The notes beneath the pieces were generated by a model that had not been told where the DNA came from, made no database searches, and saw only the letters and a program-made list of their open reading frames with translations. From positions 4,898,001 to 4,962,000 of the forward strand of contig NZ_CP037952.1 in NCBI RefSeq assembly GCF_004358345.1: a stretch of 64,000 nt of DNA, in the 5' to 3' direction. The DNA is from Parashewanella spongiae. Its GTDB lineage: Bacteria; Pseudomonadota; Gammaproteobacteria; Enterobacterales; Shewanellaceae. The translations under genes and the position numbers were made by a program. This document shows, in pieces, positions 19,793 through 28,730 of this stretch (its first letter is position 1; each line of letters starts with the position of its first letter).

Positions 19793-20527
19793 ATGAGCAG
19801 TCTCCTGATTAATGATAGTAATGGCGTGAGAACAATTCGCTTTAACCGTCCCGATAAGCGTAACGCCATCGATCTTGAGATGTATAAACAACTGACAGAA
19901 TACCTTATTCAGGGTGAGGCCGACAATGAGATTCGAGTATTTCTATTTACAGGAACCGATGATTGCTTCACTTCTGGCAACGATATCGCCGACTTTATCA
20001 AAAATAGTGATTTAAAGAACGATCACCCCGCTGTTCGCTTTCTATATTGCTTACTTGAGCTTAAAAAACCCATCGTAGCAGCTGTCTCTGGTGCCGCTGT
20101 CGGTATCGGCACGACAATGTTATTACATTGCGATCTTGTCTATGCTGCTCCCAGTGCCAAATTTCAATTGCCTTTTGTCAATCTTGCACTGGTACCTGAA
20201 GCAGCTGCAAGTTTGTTATTACCTGAATTAGTTGGCCATCAAAAATCTGCTGAATTACTGCTGCTGGGTGAAGCCTTTAGTGCTGAGCAAGCCCACAATT
20301 TCGGTTTAGTCAATCAAGTTATCGGGGAAAAAGAATTACATCAATTTAGCCTAAAACGCGCAGAACAACTTGCAGCGCAACCCGCTGATGCCGTTCAAGC
20401 CACAAGAATGCTTATGCGACCGAATAAAAGCCGAATTCAACATCAAATGCACCAAGAGTTAGAAATATTCAGTGAATGTTTGAAAAGCGAAGAAGCAAAA
20501 AAAAGATTCAAAACCTTTTTAAGTTAA
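19793..20527 (+). CDS. Crotonase-family enoyl-CoA hydratase/isomerase
   Basis: 244 residues with the crotonase core: NRPDKRNAIDLEMYKQL, oxyanion loops FTSGNDIADF and AAVSGAAVGIGTTMLLHCDLVYA, and PFVNLALVPEAAASLLLPELVG. The first catalytic glutamate of true enoyl-CoA hydratases is a phenylalanine here (LPFVN), while the glutamate in VPEAAAS is kept, as in enoyl-CoA isomerases. An isomerase or hydratase-related role in fatty-acid oxidation is more likely than classic hydratase. It starts after AAGGA and is a single gene, convergent with the next operon. Confidence 0.85.
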   Translation: MSSLLINDSNGVRTIRFNRPDKRNAIDLEMYKQLTEYLIQGEADNEIRVFLFTGTDDCFTSGNDIADFIKNSDLKNDHPAVRFLYCLLELKKPIVAAVSGAAVGIGTTMLLHCDLVYAAPSAKFQLPFVNLALVPEAAASLLLPELVGHQKSAELLLLGEAFSAEQAHNFGLVNQVIGEKELHQFSLKRAEQLAAQPADAVQATRMLMRPNKSRIQHQMHQELEIFSECLKSEEAKKRFKTFLS

Positions 20528-20774
20528 TATCTTTAGTGATGGGCTGATGACGTCTTATATTTTTTGTAAAAGGCTCTCAGTCCAAAACAACCAATTAATA
20601 TAACGGTGAACAATAATAATATCCCAGGCCAAGTCATCAAATGGGTGGCGATAAAAGCCATGCCTGTTGCCAATAATGCAAAAAATGCCTGAATCATACT
20701 TAAGTTAAAAAAAAGTATATAAATCCCACCTAAAAGGATACTCGTCAAACCTATGAGCCACCATGGCGTAGACC

Positions 20775-22026
20775 TAGGGCAAACGGGTCTAAATTAGACA
20801 GCCAGTTTGCCCACAGTTAATACCTTCATCAAATATTCTTCATCCCAGCCCGCTTTTAAACGTTTGCTTTTTATTCCTACTTTTGCTGTTTTCTCATTTT
20901 TCAGCATGTTGAGTGCTGTTTTATTCATGATAGCCATATTCTCTGCTGCGTTTCCACTTCTTAACCGACATGAGTCTTCATCAAAGCTTACATCCAGTTG
21001 CCAGTGGAGTTTATTTTCAACAAACCAATGAGAACGTATTGCATTTGAGATAAACTCAGCTTTAGGTTTCAAATGACTACTGATGTAATAGCGTCTTTCC
21101 ATGGTCTTCTCTATCCCTTTTTGTTCCCTAGTAGATTCTACGACTACAATGCTGTTTAAGCTTGACCATCTACTATGGCGTTTTCTGAGCCACTCTACGT
21201 CAGACGTGACCCAAACTTTTCTTTGTTCAATTCGACCGTGATCTTTATCGACTTCCTCAAACATATCGCAGTGAATTTTTTTAAATCTAGACTCGAGTTC
21301 TGTATCTAAAAATAATTTGATATCTTCAAAGAACTCACCTTGGCTACCTTTAAGGGCGAAAATATAATTAGCTTTTTTTTCAATGATTTTATCGGCAATT
21401 TTAAACTGGCAACCCATTGCATCAGTGGTAATGGTTGCCCCTTTAATATCGAGGAGCTCTAACAACTTAGGAATGGCTGTTATCTCGTTGCTTTTACCGT
21501 CAACTTTCATTTGCCCTAAGCAAAGATTATTTTTTACTGACCAAGCATTAACGATATGTATTGCTGGAACTTCATTCACTTTATCCAGAGTTCTTCTCAG
21601 TGTCTTGCCATCAAGAGGAATGATATCTTCGTCAATTGTACAAAGGTATTGCGCCCACGCTATAAAAGCGGCATGAAAAGCCTTAGGACATAAGCGGTTG
21701 AGAACATCGTTAAAGGTATCATGGCTTGGGACGCCATGAGGCATATCTAAAAAAGTTTCGAACCATTTTTTCTTCGATTTCCCATATTCTTCAATAGCAT
21801 TGAAATTATCGCAGCCACAGATAACCGCACATAGAGTAATGGTTATAATGTTAATCAGAGGATGATGTAAAGTTCGTGACATACGAGGGTCGGGTAGGCC
21901 ATCAAAAAAGTCGCTGATTGTCGTAGTTTTCATAGAAATTAACAAGCAAAGACTATTATAAACCACGATCGCTATAGTTTGGCAAACGATCAAATTTGAT
22001 TGCTTATTTTTGACCCGTTTGCCCTA
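20775..22026 (-). mobile_element. ISAs1-family insertion sequence, complete
   Basis: 1252 bp bounded by 15-bp perfect terminal inverted repeats TAGGGCAAACGGGTC and flanked by the 8-bp target duplication CGTAGACC (20767-20774 and 22027-22034). It contains one intact transposase gene and looks recently inserted, because the interrupted gene is otherwise undamaged. Confidence 0.93.
20794..21933 (-). CDS. ISAs1-family transposase (H-repeat type)
   Basis: 379 residues from MKTTTISDFFDGLPDPR, the usual start of ISAs1 transposases; the open frame extends to 21993 without need. DDE motifs are visible: PLDGKTLRRT (first Asp), ITTDAMGCQ (second Asp) and the C-terminal IRSHWFVENKLHWQLDVSFDED (Glu). No internal stop or frameshift, so the element may be active. 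Confidence 0.93.
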   Translation of the reverse strand: MKTTTISDFFDGLPDPRMSRTLHHPLINIITITLCAVICGCDNFNAIEEYGKSKKKWFETFLDMPHGVPSHDTFNDVLNRLCPKAFHAAFIAWAQYLCTIDEDIIPLDGKTLRRTLDKVNEVPAIHIVNAWSVKNNLCLGQMKVDGKSNEITAIPKLLELLDIKGATITTDAMGCQFKIADKIIEKKANYIFALKGSQGEFFEDIKLFLDTELESRFKKIHCDMFEEVDKDHGRIEQRKVWVTSDVEWLRKRHSRWSSLNSIVVVESTREQKGIEKTMERRYYISSHLKPKAEFISNAIRSHWFVENKLHWQLDVSFDEDSCRLRSGNAAENMAIMNKTALNMLKNEKTAKVGIKSKRLKAGWDEEYLMKVLTVGKLAV

Positions 22027-22218
22027 CGTAGACCCGATAAATTGTACAGTTTCTAACGTAAAACTGAATTGCTGCAGCGCTTCTCCGTCTACTAATGAAT
22101 AACTACTATTTGGAATAAACAACCACCCAAAGGCGACCAAACATGCGAATAAACTCCCTACTACACTCAATAGACGTGTAAAAAAAACCATTGTTCTATT
22201 GCTCATAATGCGTACTCA

Positions 22219-22416
22219 CTAACGACGCTGAGGCATGAATTGGGCAAGCGCTAGATAGGCAACTGCGGTTAATAATGGTGCCGCAAAACAACATCCTATC
22301 CAAACGACTCTTGTCCAGAGCGGTGACCACGAAAACCGATGTGCGATTTCAGCAGCGACACCACAAATCATTTGGGGTGATTTTTTAAAACGTAATTGCC
22401 ATTGTTCCATCGACAT
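22219..22416 (-). CDS. PspC-domain protein
   Basis: 65 residues, essentially only a PspC domain: KSPQMICGVAAEIAHRFSWSPLWTRVVW followed by a hydrophobic segment (IGCCFAAPLLTAVAYLALAQFM). PspC proteins are inner-membrane sensors of the phage-shock response. There is no pspA or pspB adjacent, and the PspA-like gene near 1254 is a different branch. Its ATG overlaps the stop of the 36-residue upstream gene. Confidence 0.88.
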   Translation of the reverse strand: MSMEQWQLRFKKSPQMICGVAAEIAHRFSWSPLWTRVVWIGCCFAAPLLTAVAYLALAQFMPQRR

Positions 22417-22526
22417 TATTTTTCTACCTTATATCTTTGAATAAATAACGCTAATCCACCGCACACTCCAAAGCTCAGTACCGGCATCAATAGCAGAGTT
22501 GCCAAATTTTGTAGGATGAAATGCAT
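22416..22526 (-). CDS. 36-residue single-TM small protein
   Basis: A short reading frame, MHFILQNLATLLLMPVLSFG then VCGGLALFIQRYKVEK: one hydrophobic helix with a basic tail. Its ATG overlaps the stop of the preceding gene and its stop overlaps the pspC ATG (TAATG at both junctions). Such double coupling is unlikely by chance and argues for a real gene. It has the general size of small Psp membrane partners, but I cannot assign it to PspB or PspD from sequence alone. Confidence 0.75.
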   Translation of the reverse strand: MHFILQNLATLLLMPVLSFGVCGGLALFIQRYKVEK

Positions 22527-22837
22527 TACTGATCACCTTCTTTAGTGTTCTTAGCCTTTGCTAACTGTTTAGTATCAGCGGTTGTTTCAGACTCTAAATT
22601 CACCAATCCTGTTGTTGACATTTCATTCATTATTTCTGCAAGTTGAGTTTCAATAGACAACATGATTTCCGTTTTCGCTACTTTCAATAATTCAGCTCTT
22701 TGCTTGGCTATGCTCTGCTCAATACTGCTTGAAATATCTGAAGGTAAAACCGAGGCTTGTGCAGAGAAACTTAAACCAAGCACCATAGTTAATCCAATAA
22801 GCGTGTTGGTTGTTTTTTTAGTCATTTGAGTAAACAT
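22526..22837 (-). CDS. Small secreted protein of the PspC operon, function unknown
   Basis: 103 residues. A signal peptide (NTLIGLTMVLGLSFSAQA) precedes a helical, coiled-coil-like mature part (SSIEQSIAKQRAELLKVAKTEIML). No family recognised. It is the first gene of the four-gene operon and overlaps the next start. The upstream 200 bp (22838-23037) hold its presumed promoter and the end of the dusA transcript. Confidence 0.72.
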   Translation of the reverse strand: MFTQMTKKTTNTLIGLTMVLGLSFSAQASVLPSDISSSIEQSIAKQRAELLKVAKTEIMLSIETQLAEIMNEMSTTGLVNLESETTADTKQLAKAKNTKEGDQ

Positions 22838-22991
22838 AATAAATTTCCTTGTTAATAAATTCCTTAGACATAGGGTTTACTACAAGGGGCGTGCCAACTT
22901 TAAGACCTAGGCGTAACAGGCTGAATTTAAAGGTATAAATAACTTTAAAACGAAATATGGACCAAGGATAATTAAAACCAGTGAGATTGAT

Positions 22992-23029
22992 TTGGTGAAA
23001 ATAACCACTGGTTTAGCTATTTTCACCAA
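22992..23029 (-). terminator. 12-bp hairpin after dusA
   Basis: Inverted repeat TTGGTGAAAATA / TATTTTCACCAA around a 14-base loop, 9 bp beyond the dusA stop codon. There is no T-run, so this is a weak terminator or mRNA-stabilising stem. Confidence 0.45.
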
Positions 23030-23037
23030 TAAGATAT

Positions 23038-24054
23038 TTAGAGCTCAACTTTGCTGAATGCGGTTTTAATAACTTCGATTCCTGCACCTTGTTTATGTGC
23101 ATTTTCGCTCAAATAACGACGCCAATTTCTTGAGCCTGGTAAACCTTGAAATAAGCCTATGATATGGCGAGTGATATGGTTTAATCGCCCTCCTTGTTTA
23201 AGATGCCGCTCTATATACGGCATCATTTGCTCAATGACCTCAGCGCGAGTCATTACAGAAGCATCAATCCCACAGAGTTGAGAATCCACTTGGCTTAGAA
23301 TAAATGGGTTGTTGTATGCCTCTCGGCCAACCATCACACCATCGACATGCTCTAAGTGCGATTTCATTTGCTCAATACTGTTAATTCCGCCATTAAGGCT
23401 TAGATGAAGGTGCGGGTAATCCTTCTTTAGCAGATATACTCTTTCATAGTCTAAAGGTGGAATTTCACGATTTTCCTTTGGACTTAACCCGTTCAGCCAT
23501 GCTTTTCGAGCATGAATCGTAAAATCAGTGCATCCCTTAGCTTGAACAATGTCAATAAATTGAGTTAAAAACTCATAGCTATCAAAGTCATCAATGCCAA
23601 TTCTTGTTTTGACCGTCACCGGAATATCAACAACCTGCTTCATGGCATCAACACACTCCGCCACCAACTCAGGCTCTGCCATTAAACAAGCCCCAAAACG
23701 CCCATTCTGAACACGATCGGACGGACAGCCCACATTCAAATTGATCTCATCATAACCACGATCCGACGCAATTTTTGCACATTTGGCCAGTTCGACAGAA
23801 TTTGAGCCACCTAATTGAAGAGCAAGAGGATGCTCCTCTTCGTTATAAGCAAGATAATCGCCTTTACCATGTAAAATGGCTCCTGTAGTCACCATTTCAG
23901 TATAAAGCAACGCCTGCTTAGACATGATCCTAGCGAAATAGCGATAATGTCTGTCCGTCCAATCCAGCATCGGGGCAATGGAAAAAGTTCTGTCTATGAT
24001 TTTCGCTGAATTCATTGGTATCTCTAGGTTTTTATTGGGTTCTATACTTTTCAT
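23038..24054 (-). CDS. dusA: tRNA-dihydrouridine(20/20a) synthase DusA
   Basis: 338 residues (325 from the alternative ATG at 24015, [20 protein letters not shown], which fits the usual family length better). FMN-binding barrel with [18 protein letters not shown], the catalytic cysteine in [47 protein letters not shown] and [10 protein letters not shown]. It reduces uridine 20 and 20a of tRNA with NADPH. Its 5' end is a known attachment site for a family of integrases, and an integrase gene lies immediately upstream here in divergent orientation. The coding region is intact, so any inserted island restored the dusA start. Confidence 0.95.
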   Translation of the reverse strand: MKSIEPNKNLEIPMNSAKIIDRTFSIAPMLDWTDRHYRYFARIMSKQALLYTEMVTTGAILHGKGDYLAYNEEEHPLALQLGGSNSVELAKCAKIASDRGYDEINLNVGCPSDRVQNGRFGACLMAEPELVAECVDAMKQVVDIPVTVKTRIGIDDFDSYEFLTQFIDIVQAKGCTDFTIHARKAWLNGLSPKENREIPPLDYERVYLLKKDYPHLHLSLNGGINSIEQMKSHLEHVDGVMVGREAYNNPFILSQVDSQLCGIDASVMTRAEVIEQMMPYIERHLKQGGRLNHITRHIIGLFQGLPGSRNWRRYLSENAHKQGAGIEVIKTAFSKVEL

Positions 24055-24142
24055 ATTTTCTGATATTTTGATACGTTTTTGCCTATTTTAAGTAGTTCAG
24101 GTACCCTCACAGCAACCCTGGTTACTTTGGACGATTTCAAAA

Positions 24143-25156
24143 ATGGCATTTTTCCAAGTAGAAAAACGTACCAGTAATAAGACTGGAGCTGTCACCTACA
24201 AATGCTCGATTCGTGTTAAATCAAAAGGGAAGATATTGTATAGCGAATACCGCAACTTTAGCAAAGCTCAAGCCGCTAATGCTTGGGGCAGAGCAAGAAT
24301 TGCTGAAATAGAACTCAATGGCATTCCAAGCCAACAAGATGAACTTCCAACATTACAAGGTTTGATCAAATTCTGCTTTGAAGATAACAACATCAACACC
24401 ACCATCGGTCGTTCAAAACGCTACGGATTAAGCCTCATATCAGATTGTAATATAGCCAAGCTCCCAATTGATCAATTAAAAACCAAGCACATCATTGAAC
24501 ATTGTAAATTACGCCGAGCAAGTGGAACAGGCGCTTCAACCGTAGCAACCGACATCAGTTTTATTCGTTGGGTATTCAAAACTGCTAAAGTAAACTTCAG
24601 TCACGAGATAAATGACTCATGCATTACTGAAGCATACGATATTCTTTATTCGCAAAATCTCATATCTAAATCAGAAAAGCGAAGCCGAAGGCCAATAGAG
24701 CTTGAAAAACTAAAAGTAGGATTAGCAGAACGCCAAGCACAAAGAGCCAGTGGTGACATCCCTTATGTTGAAATGCTGGATTTCTCAATATTAAGCTGTA
24801 TGCGCATCGGCGAAGTTTGCAAAATCACATGGGAAGATCTGGACGAAGAAAACAAAGCCGTCATTGTTCGGGATAGAAAAGATCCCCGCAAAAAATCTGG
24901 GAATCACATGCTAGTGCCTTTAATCGGTGGTGCATTCGAGTTGGTGATGAAGCAACCAAGAAAGGACGAACGAATTTTCCCATATAATTCAAGATCGGTA
25001 ACTCCAGGCTTTCAACGAGTACGAGCTAAACTGGGTATCGAAGATCTCCGCTATCACGATCTTAGGCGAGAAGGTGCAAGCCGACTATTTGAAAAAGGCT
25101 ATGCCATAGATGAAGTGGCTCAGGTGACAGGACATAGAGCAATGGCACTAACTTAA
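24143..25156 (+). pseudogene. dusA-associated tyrosine recombinase, 3' end lost to an IS
   Basis: The frame codes 337 residues but the last few come from the inserted IS4-type element (junction at 25140). Catalytic residues present: arginine in LSCMRIGEVCKITWEDLD, a lysine in the RKDPRKKSG hairpin, HDLRR for the H-x-x-R pair and the second histidine in VTGHRA. The tyrosine-bearing C-terminus is missing, so the enzyme should be dead. An N-terminal Arm/SAM-like region precedes the catalytic domain. Position, 88 bp from dusA and divergent, matches integrases that insert into the 5' end of dusA. The missing tail is not found beyond the IS, implying a deletion. Confidence 0.85.
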
Positions 25157-26619
25157 GAATTACTTCTGATATACCTTAAGCCTACGTGCTTGCTTTCTTG
25201 AATGTTGTAACCTTGGTGTCGGTTTCGGTCGCCTTTTCTTTGCTCTCGGTTCTTTTCTCCCCGGGCGATTGCCAACGATATGCTCGCCGATAATATCTGC
25301 TATCACATCCAATAAAGTGTCAATGATCCCTTCGGTGGCTTGCAAAAGTAATATCTGAAAATCTTGTAATGCGTCATGTGCGGCTTTAAAACTTGCCTCT
25401 CTAGGCGATATTCCTTTTTTTTTCTGCCGCTCGGCACATAAGTGCCCTTATCATGTTGTAAACTAACAAATGAACATCAATTTCCTTACGCACCATATCT
25501 GGACTACCACACCTTAAAATATCCATTTTCATCATGGTCTTGATTGACCTAAAATCCAACTCGATATGCCATCGTGAAACGTATAAATCAATAATATCTT
25601 GCTTCGGATAGACTTCTTTATCCGTGAGCGTGGTAACAATGATACGTTTCTTTGTTCCTACCATTCTGACGATAAGCTCTTCTGGCACTTGAGCGTAACC
25701 CTCTGGGGTCATCCATTCTGGACAGGATGGACGAATTAGCTTAAATAAACCATCTCGCTTACCCAGCTTTTCTTCACAGGTTCTGAAATCGACATTTCTG
25801 GCTCCGTTTTTTTCGAAAACAGCATCAACGCCTAACCCCATTAGTCCTACAAGAACAAAGTAGTTTTCGAAATTAGCATCTCCCAGCACAATGTCACCTT
25901 GTTTCAAGTCTGACTGCATACTTCTTAATAGTGCCTGCTCGCCAGTACCTTTCCCTTTACAAGGTGAAACAGCCGAGTCAATGACTGCACCGCTACCCAA
26001 AGAAATTAACACTAAAATCCGCAGCTGAGGAAAGCCCAGCCCTTCTTTTTGTGATTTAGGTTGAGGGAATTGGGCTTGGTTCTCGTGCGTATCAGGCATA
26101 GATAGTGTTGAGCCGTCAGTTAATAGCACTCTACGACCATGCCATAAGTATTTCCCTTGAATCGCTTCATCTAAGTTTTTTCCTGATTTCTTCAATAGCG
26201 ATTTAATTGACTCTGGAGATAACCGTTTTCTTGCTTTACAGTAGGGACCTGTAATTGTGCTGTTTTTCTCTCGACCTATAGCAATTTGATCTCTAGCGTC
26301 ACTGATTAGTGTGCAACGACAAGACTTGTTTTCACTGGCAACTTGCTTCATGAAAAGCGAAAGTGTGTGGCAGGCGGGATACTTGCGTACTCTTTGAGTA
26401 TTATCTTTTTGAAAATCTTCTAAATCTTGCAGAGTGAGAATTGAAGAAAGTTCATCTTCTTCCGTTTGAGCAAAGCGACGTAACAATTCTGGGGCATCAT
26501 TGAAGAATTGGCGAGTTGTAGTATTCATGGCGTGACACTAGAAAAACCTTAATCTGTATGATTTACTCTCTATTGTTCAATTAGTAAACCTTCAGATGAA
26601 GCTTAAGTTAGTGCCATTG
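25140..26619 (-). mobile_element. IS4-type insertion sequence, copy 1
   Basis: 1480 bp bounded by 18-bp perfect inverted repeats CAATGGCACTAACTTAAG. No target duplication is seen: the left flank ends ggacatagag and the right flank starts gtatatgatc. The insertion therefore accompanied, or was followed by, loss of neighbouring DNA. A second nearly identical copy starts at 63279. Confidence 0.9.
25160..26528 (-). pseudogene. IS4-family transposase, frameshifted in an A-run
   Basis: The main frame (26528-25401) codes 375 residues with DDE motifs LLTDGSTLSMPDT, VLGDANFENY and the YVSRWHIELDFRSIKTMMKMD signature of IS4. Near the end it meets a run of nine A (coding strand, about 25424-25432) and goes out of frame; the continuation SPREASFKAAHDALQDF to RLKVYQK lies in another frame down to 25160. 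Eight A would join the two parts. The other copy has seven A at the same place. This is either decay, sequencing error in a homopolymer, or transcriptional slippage. Confidence 0.85.
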
Positions 26620-26689
26620 GTATATGATCACAAAGTAAGATCTGGGTCAAACTTTATTCTCCAATCGGTTAAAAAGCGTTCGCGATCTT

Positions 26690-27072
26690 GCCCTGCCGTT
26701 TTACTGTGCCTAGACTGCATTCTTTACCTGTTGAATTCTGTATTAAAGACTGCGCTCTTTTAAGTTGATGAGGCTCTTCATCAACAAATGATTTTAAGAG
26801 TGAAGCTTCCTCTTGAGAGTAAATGCTAGGTCGACCTGAACACGTTTGTCATCAAATAAACTTGAGACACCTTGCTCGTACCAAGCGGTAATCCAGTTTG
26901 ATACTGTAATTTCGCAAACTTCGAAAATGTCAGCTATCTGTTTAATTGAAAACTTCTTATTACTTAACAGAAATGCGTGTGCTCTGGTTCGACTACGATG
27001 TTTGGGATGATGTGCTACGGCTGCTTTCAATGTTTCAATTTCAAATTCTGAAAGTGCTACGACTTTTTTCAT
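26690..27072 (-). pseudogene. IS630-family transposase remnant
   Basis: An N-terminal fragment (27072 downward) starts MKKVVALSEFEIETLKAAVA and has the helix-turn-helix FSIKQIADIFEVCEITVSNWITAWYEQG of IS630 transposases. After LFDDKR the frame shifts; another frame continues with SGRPSIYSQEEASLLKSFVD and SLIQNSTGKECS and then loses similarity before the DDE catalytic region. It is a dead remnant. Confidence 0.8.
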
Positions 27073-27191
27073 GATAACTCTCGCACATGAGATAAAACTA
27101 TATTTAGGGTACTAAGATTTAAAATAAAATTTTATGAGGAACTTCAATTTTCTGAATAGTTTTGTGATTTAAAAAACTTTTAGTCGACTAC

Positions 27192-27260
27192 TTAGTTTTG
27201 TTCGAGAACCAAGTTGATTGCGTCAAGCTTAAATTCTTTTGAGTATTTCTTTCTAGTCAT
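27192..27260 (-). pseudogene. IS3-family OrfA fragment
   Basis: A 22-codon frame, MTRKKYSKEFKLDAINLVLEQN, matches the first residues of IS3 OrfA helix-turn-helix proteins and then meets a stop where similarity ends. The adjoining sequence to about 27310 (including a TTAAGAAATAATAACTTAA palindrome) probably includes the end of that IS. Confidence 0.65.
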
Positions 27261-27304
27261 TTTCATTCTCCAGTTAAGTTATTATTTCTTAACTGGGGTG
27301 GTCA

Positions 27305-27692
27305 TATCCGTTAAACCACGTCAAGCCTTGCTAAAAGATGCAGAGATAGAATGTCCTGAGCCACCCAAGATAGATGGGAAACGAGGAAGAACAAAAAAAG
27401 TAAAAGCCGAAACCTCTTAGAGCGACTACAAAATTACGAAAAAGAAGTACTCCGATTTATGGTTAACCCTGATATTCCTTTTACCAATAACTTGGCAGAA
27501 AATAACATTAGGATGACCAAAGTTCATCAGAAAATTTCAGGTTGCTTCCGAAGCGAAGAGGGAGCGGAAATTTTCTGTGTGGTTCGCAGTTACATATCAA
27601 GCTGTCGCAAACAAAGTATCAGCGCATCAACTGCCCTACAACTACTGTTTACTGGGCACCTTCCCGATATTTTTGTTCAACATGCTGAATAG
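27305..27692 (+). pseudogene. IS66-family transposase C-terminal remnant
   Basis: Two frames give the C-terminus of an IS66 TnpC: KPRQALLKDAEIECPEPPKI then KRGRTKKVKAE in the first, and after a one-base shift near 27410 NLLERLQNYEKEVLRFMV, PFTNNLAENNIRMTKVHQKI, SGCFRSEEGAEIFCVVRSYI in the second. The last catalytic glutamate (LAENNIRM) is there, but the DD part of the domain is missing. Confidence 0.82.
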
Positions 27693-27706
27693 TTACATTT
27701 ATTTTA

Positions 27707-28384
27707 TTATTTATTCTTGCTCGCTACAGCTAATGTAAGCTCTTGTTTCTTTATAGTAAAAGACTCAGAAGATGAATTTAAAGGTGAGCTCTTCTCTCTC
27801 AATATAGCCTGTTGAGCTTTCAGCTCATCATTTTCTGTAGTTAGCTGTATTATGGTCTCATCTCTTGCTTTAAAACTTTCCTGAAGCTGTTCAAATCTCT
27901 TATCACATCTTAACAATCTACTTTTTGCTTCTTCTAACTTTTTCTTTACCGTTTTTAACTCACTTTCTATATCATCAAGTGTTTGCCTTAACACTTTTAA
28001 GTCATCTTGTATAGGGGAGTCAGGGACTGTAAGTGATTGAGAAGAAACTTTGAAAAACTTTTCTTTTGCTGCCTGAACTTTATCCGCCGTCAAATTTTTA
28101 TTCCTATCTCGTAAAAGAGAGACAAAACCTTCAATACCCTCATATCTTTTATTTTTCTTGCTTTCTGGATCAGCCCACCACTTTAATAATACTTCGTAAC
28201 AGTGAACACAGCTATCACCGTGATCAATTTTTAAATTTTCGACATTAGGATATTCCATCATTACTGCATAATTTTCCCACTGATGAGCCAAAGGTTCAGT
28301 CTCTTTTAGTAATTCATTTACGTCAATTTCTTTTGTTAGAGGATAACTATGAAGTCCCCCCATAGCTGAAGTAGTTGCAGTCAT
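27707..28384 (-). CDS. Death-domain-like and coiled-coil protein
   Basis: 225 residues, no signal peptide or membrane helix. Residues about 25-110 follow the Death-domain pattern: WENYAVMMEYPNVENLKIDH (tryptophan, helix 1-2 and the isoleucine position), CVHCYEVLLKWWAD (C..LL.W motif of helices 4-5), then GFVSLLRDRNKNLTADKVQ (helices 5-6 with L..LR....A.K). Residues about 125-205 are heptad-rich coiled coil (DDLKVLRQTLDDIESELK; LEEAKSRLLRCDKRFEQLQE). The C-terminus is polar. I infer a bacterial death-fold adaptor or an effector toward a eukaryotic host. This is based on pattern reading and not on a profile search. It lies alone among IS remnants, upstream of the ankyrin gene on the same strand order but separated by 346 bp. 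Confidence 0.68.
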   Translation of the reverse strand: MTATTSAMGGLHSYPLTKEIDVNELLKETEPLAHQWENYAVMMEYPNVENLKIDHGDSCVHCYEVLLKWWADPESKKNKRYEGIEGFVSLLRDRNKNLTADKVQAAKEKFFKVSSQSLTVPDSPIQDDLKVLRQTLDDIESELKTVKKKLEEAKSRLLRCDKRFEQLQESFKARDETIIQLTTENDELKAQQAILREKSSPLNSSSESFTIKKQELTLAVASKNK

Positions 28385-28641
28385 ATTTATCCTAAAAAAT
28401 TATATTGGTGGAGTTGAAGCTTACATTCCGACATTCCGCACCTAGAAAATTGCATTTTAAACACTGATACATCAAAAGGTTAAAGGATAAAATTTAAAAT
28501 CAATAAGTTACGATTTATTTTGCTTTATCATTTAAATTCAATAAGTTGACTTCACCATTTTTAACAATGTGCGATACTACTGGTATGGCCAATTCAGTAA
28601 TCTATTGTTTTCTTAACTATATTCAGGTTCGGAAAGTGGGC

Positions 28642-28662
28642 TGAAAGATCAACAGACCCTAA
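28642..28662. repeat. Remnant end of a family C element
   Basis: The string GAAAGATCAACAGACCCTA equals the right inverted repeat of the 312-bp family C elements, but the remainder of the element is absent. The surrounding gene-free interval 28385-28730 is AT-rich and otherwise shows nothing recognisable. Confidence 0.65.
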
Positions 28663-28730
28663 TAAATTAATTCAACGTATACACGTCTGAAATTAGACGT
28701 TTTAGGTTAAAGCGAATCACCTATAACCGA

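Larger units (their letters stand above)
20533..22206 (-). pseudogene. Small membrane protein gene split by an ISAs1-family insertion
   Basis: The upstream part (22206-22027, 60 codons) and downstream part (20766-20533, 77 codons plus stop) belong to one gene. Removing the insertion and one copy of the 8-bp duplication CGTAGACC rejoins them in frame, giving a 137-residue protein with about four hydrophobic segments (VVGSLFACLVAFGWLF; PWWLIGLTSILLGGIYILFF; AFFALLATGMAFIA; WPGILLLFTVILIGCFG). The product is not recognised. It is the last gene of the PspC-containing operon, 12 bp after pspC. In this strain the N-terminal fragment would end within the insertion. Confidence 0.88.

Noticed and set aside
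25160-25345. A separate small basic protein after the IS4 transposase
   Set aside because: It is the frameshifted C-terminus of the transposase, repeated identically in the second copy.
25130-26629. A target-site duplication around the IS4-type copy 1
   Set aside because: The ten bases on each side do not match, nor do shorter alignments; no duplication can be claimed.
26794-27072. A 92-residue helix-turn-helix protein as an independent regulator or antitoxin
   Set aside because: Its sequence is the N-terminus of an IS630 transposase and the continuation is readable in another frame, so it is a remnant.
27214-27420. A 68-residue protein with an N-terminal hydrophobic segment
   Set aside because: The N-terminal part reads through IS3 end sequence on the wrong strand; only the last 35 residues are meaningful, as IS66 transposase.
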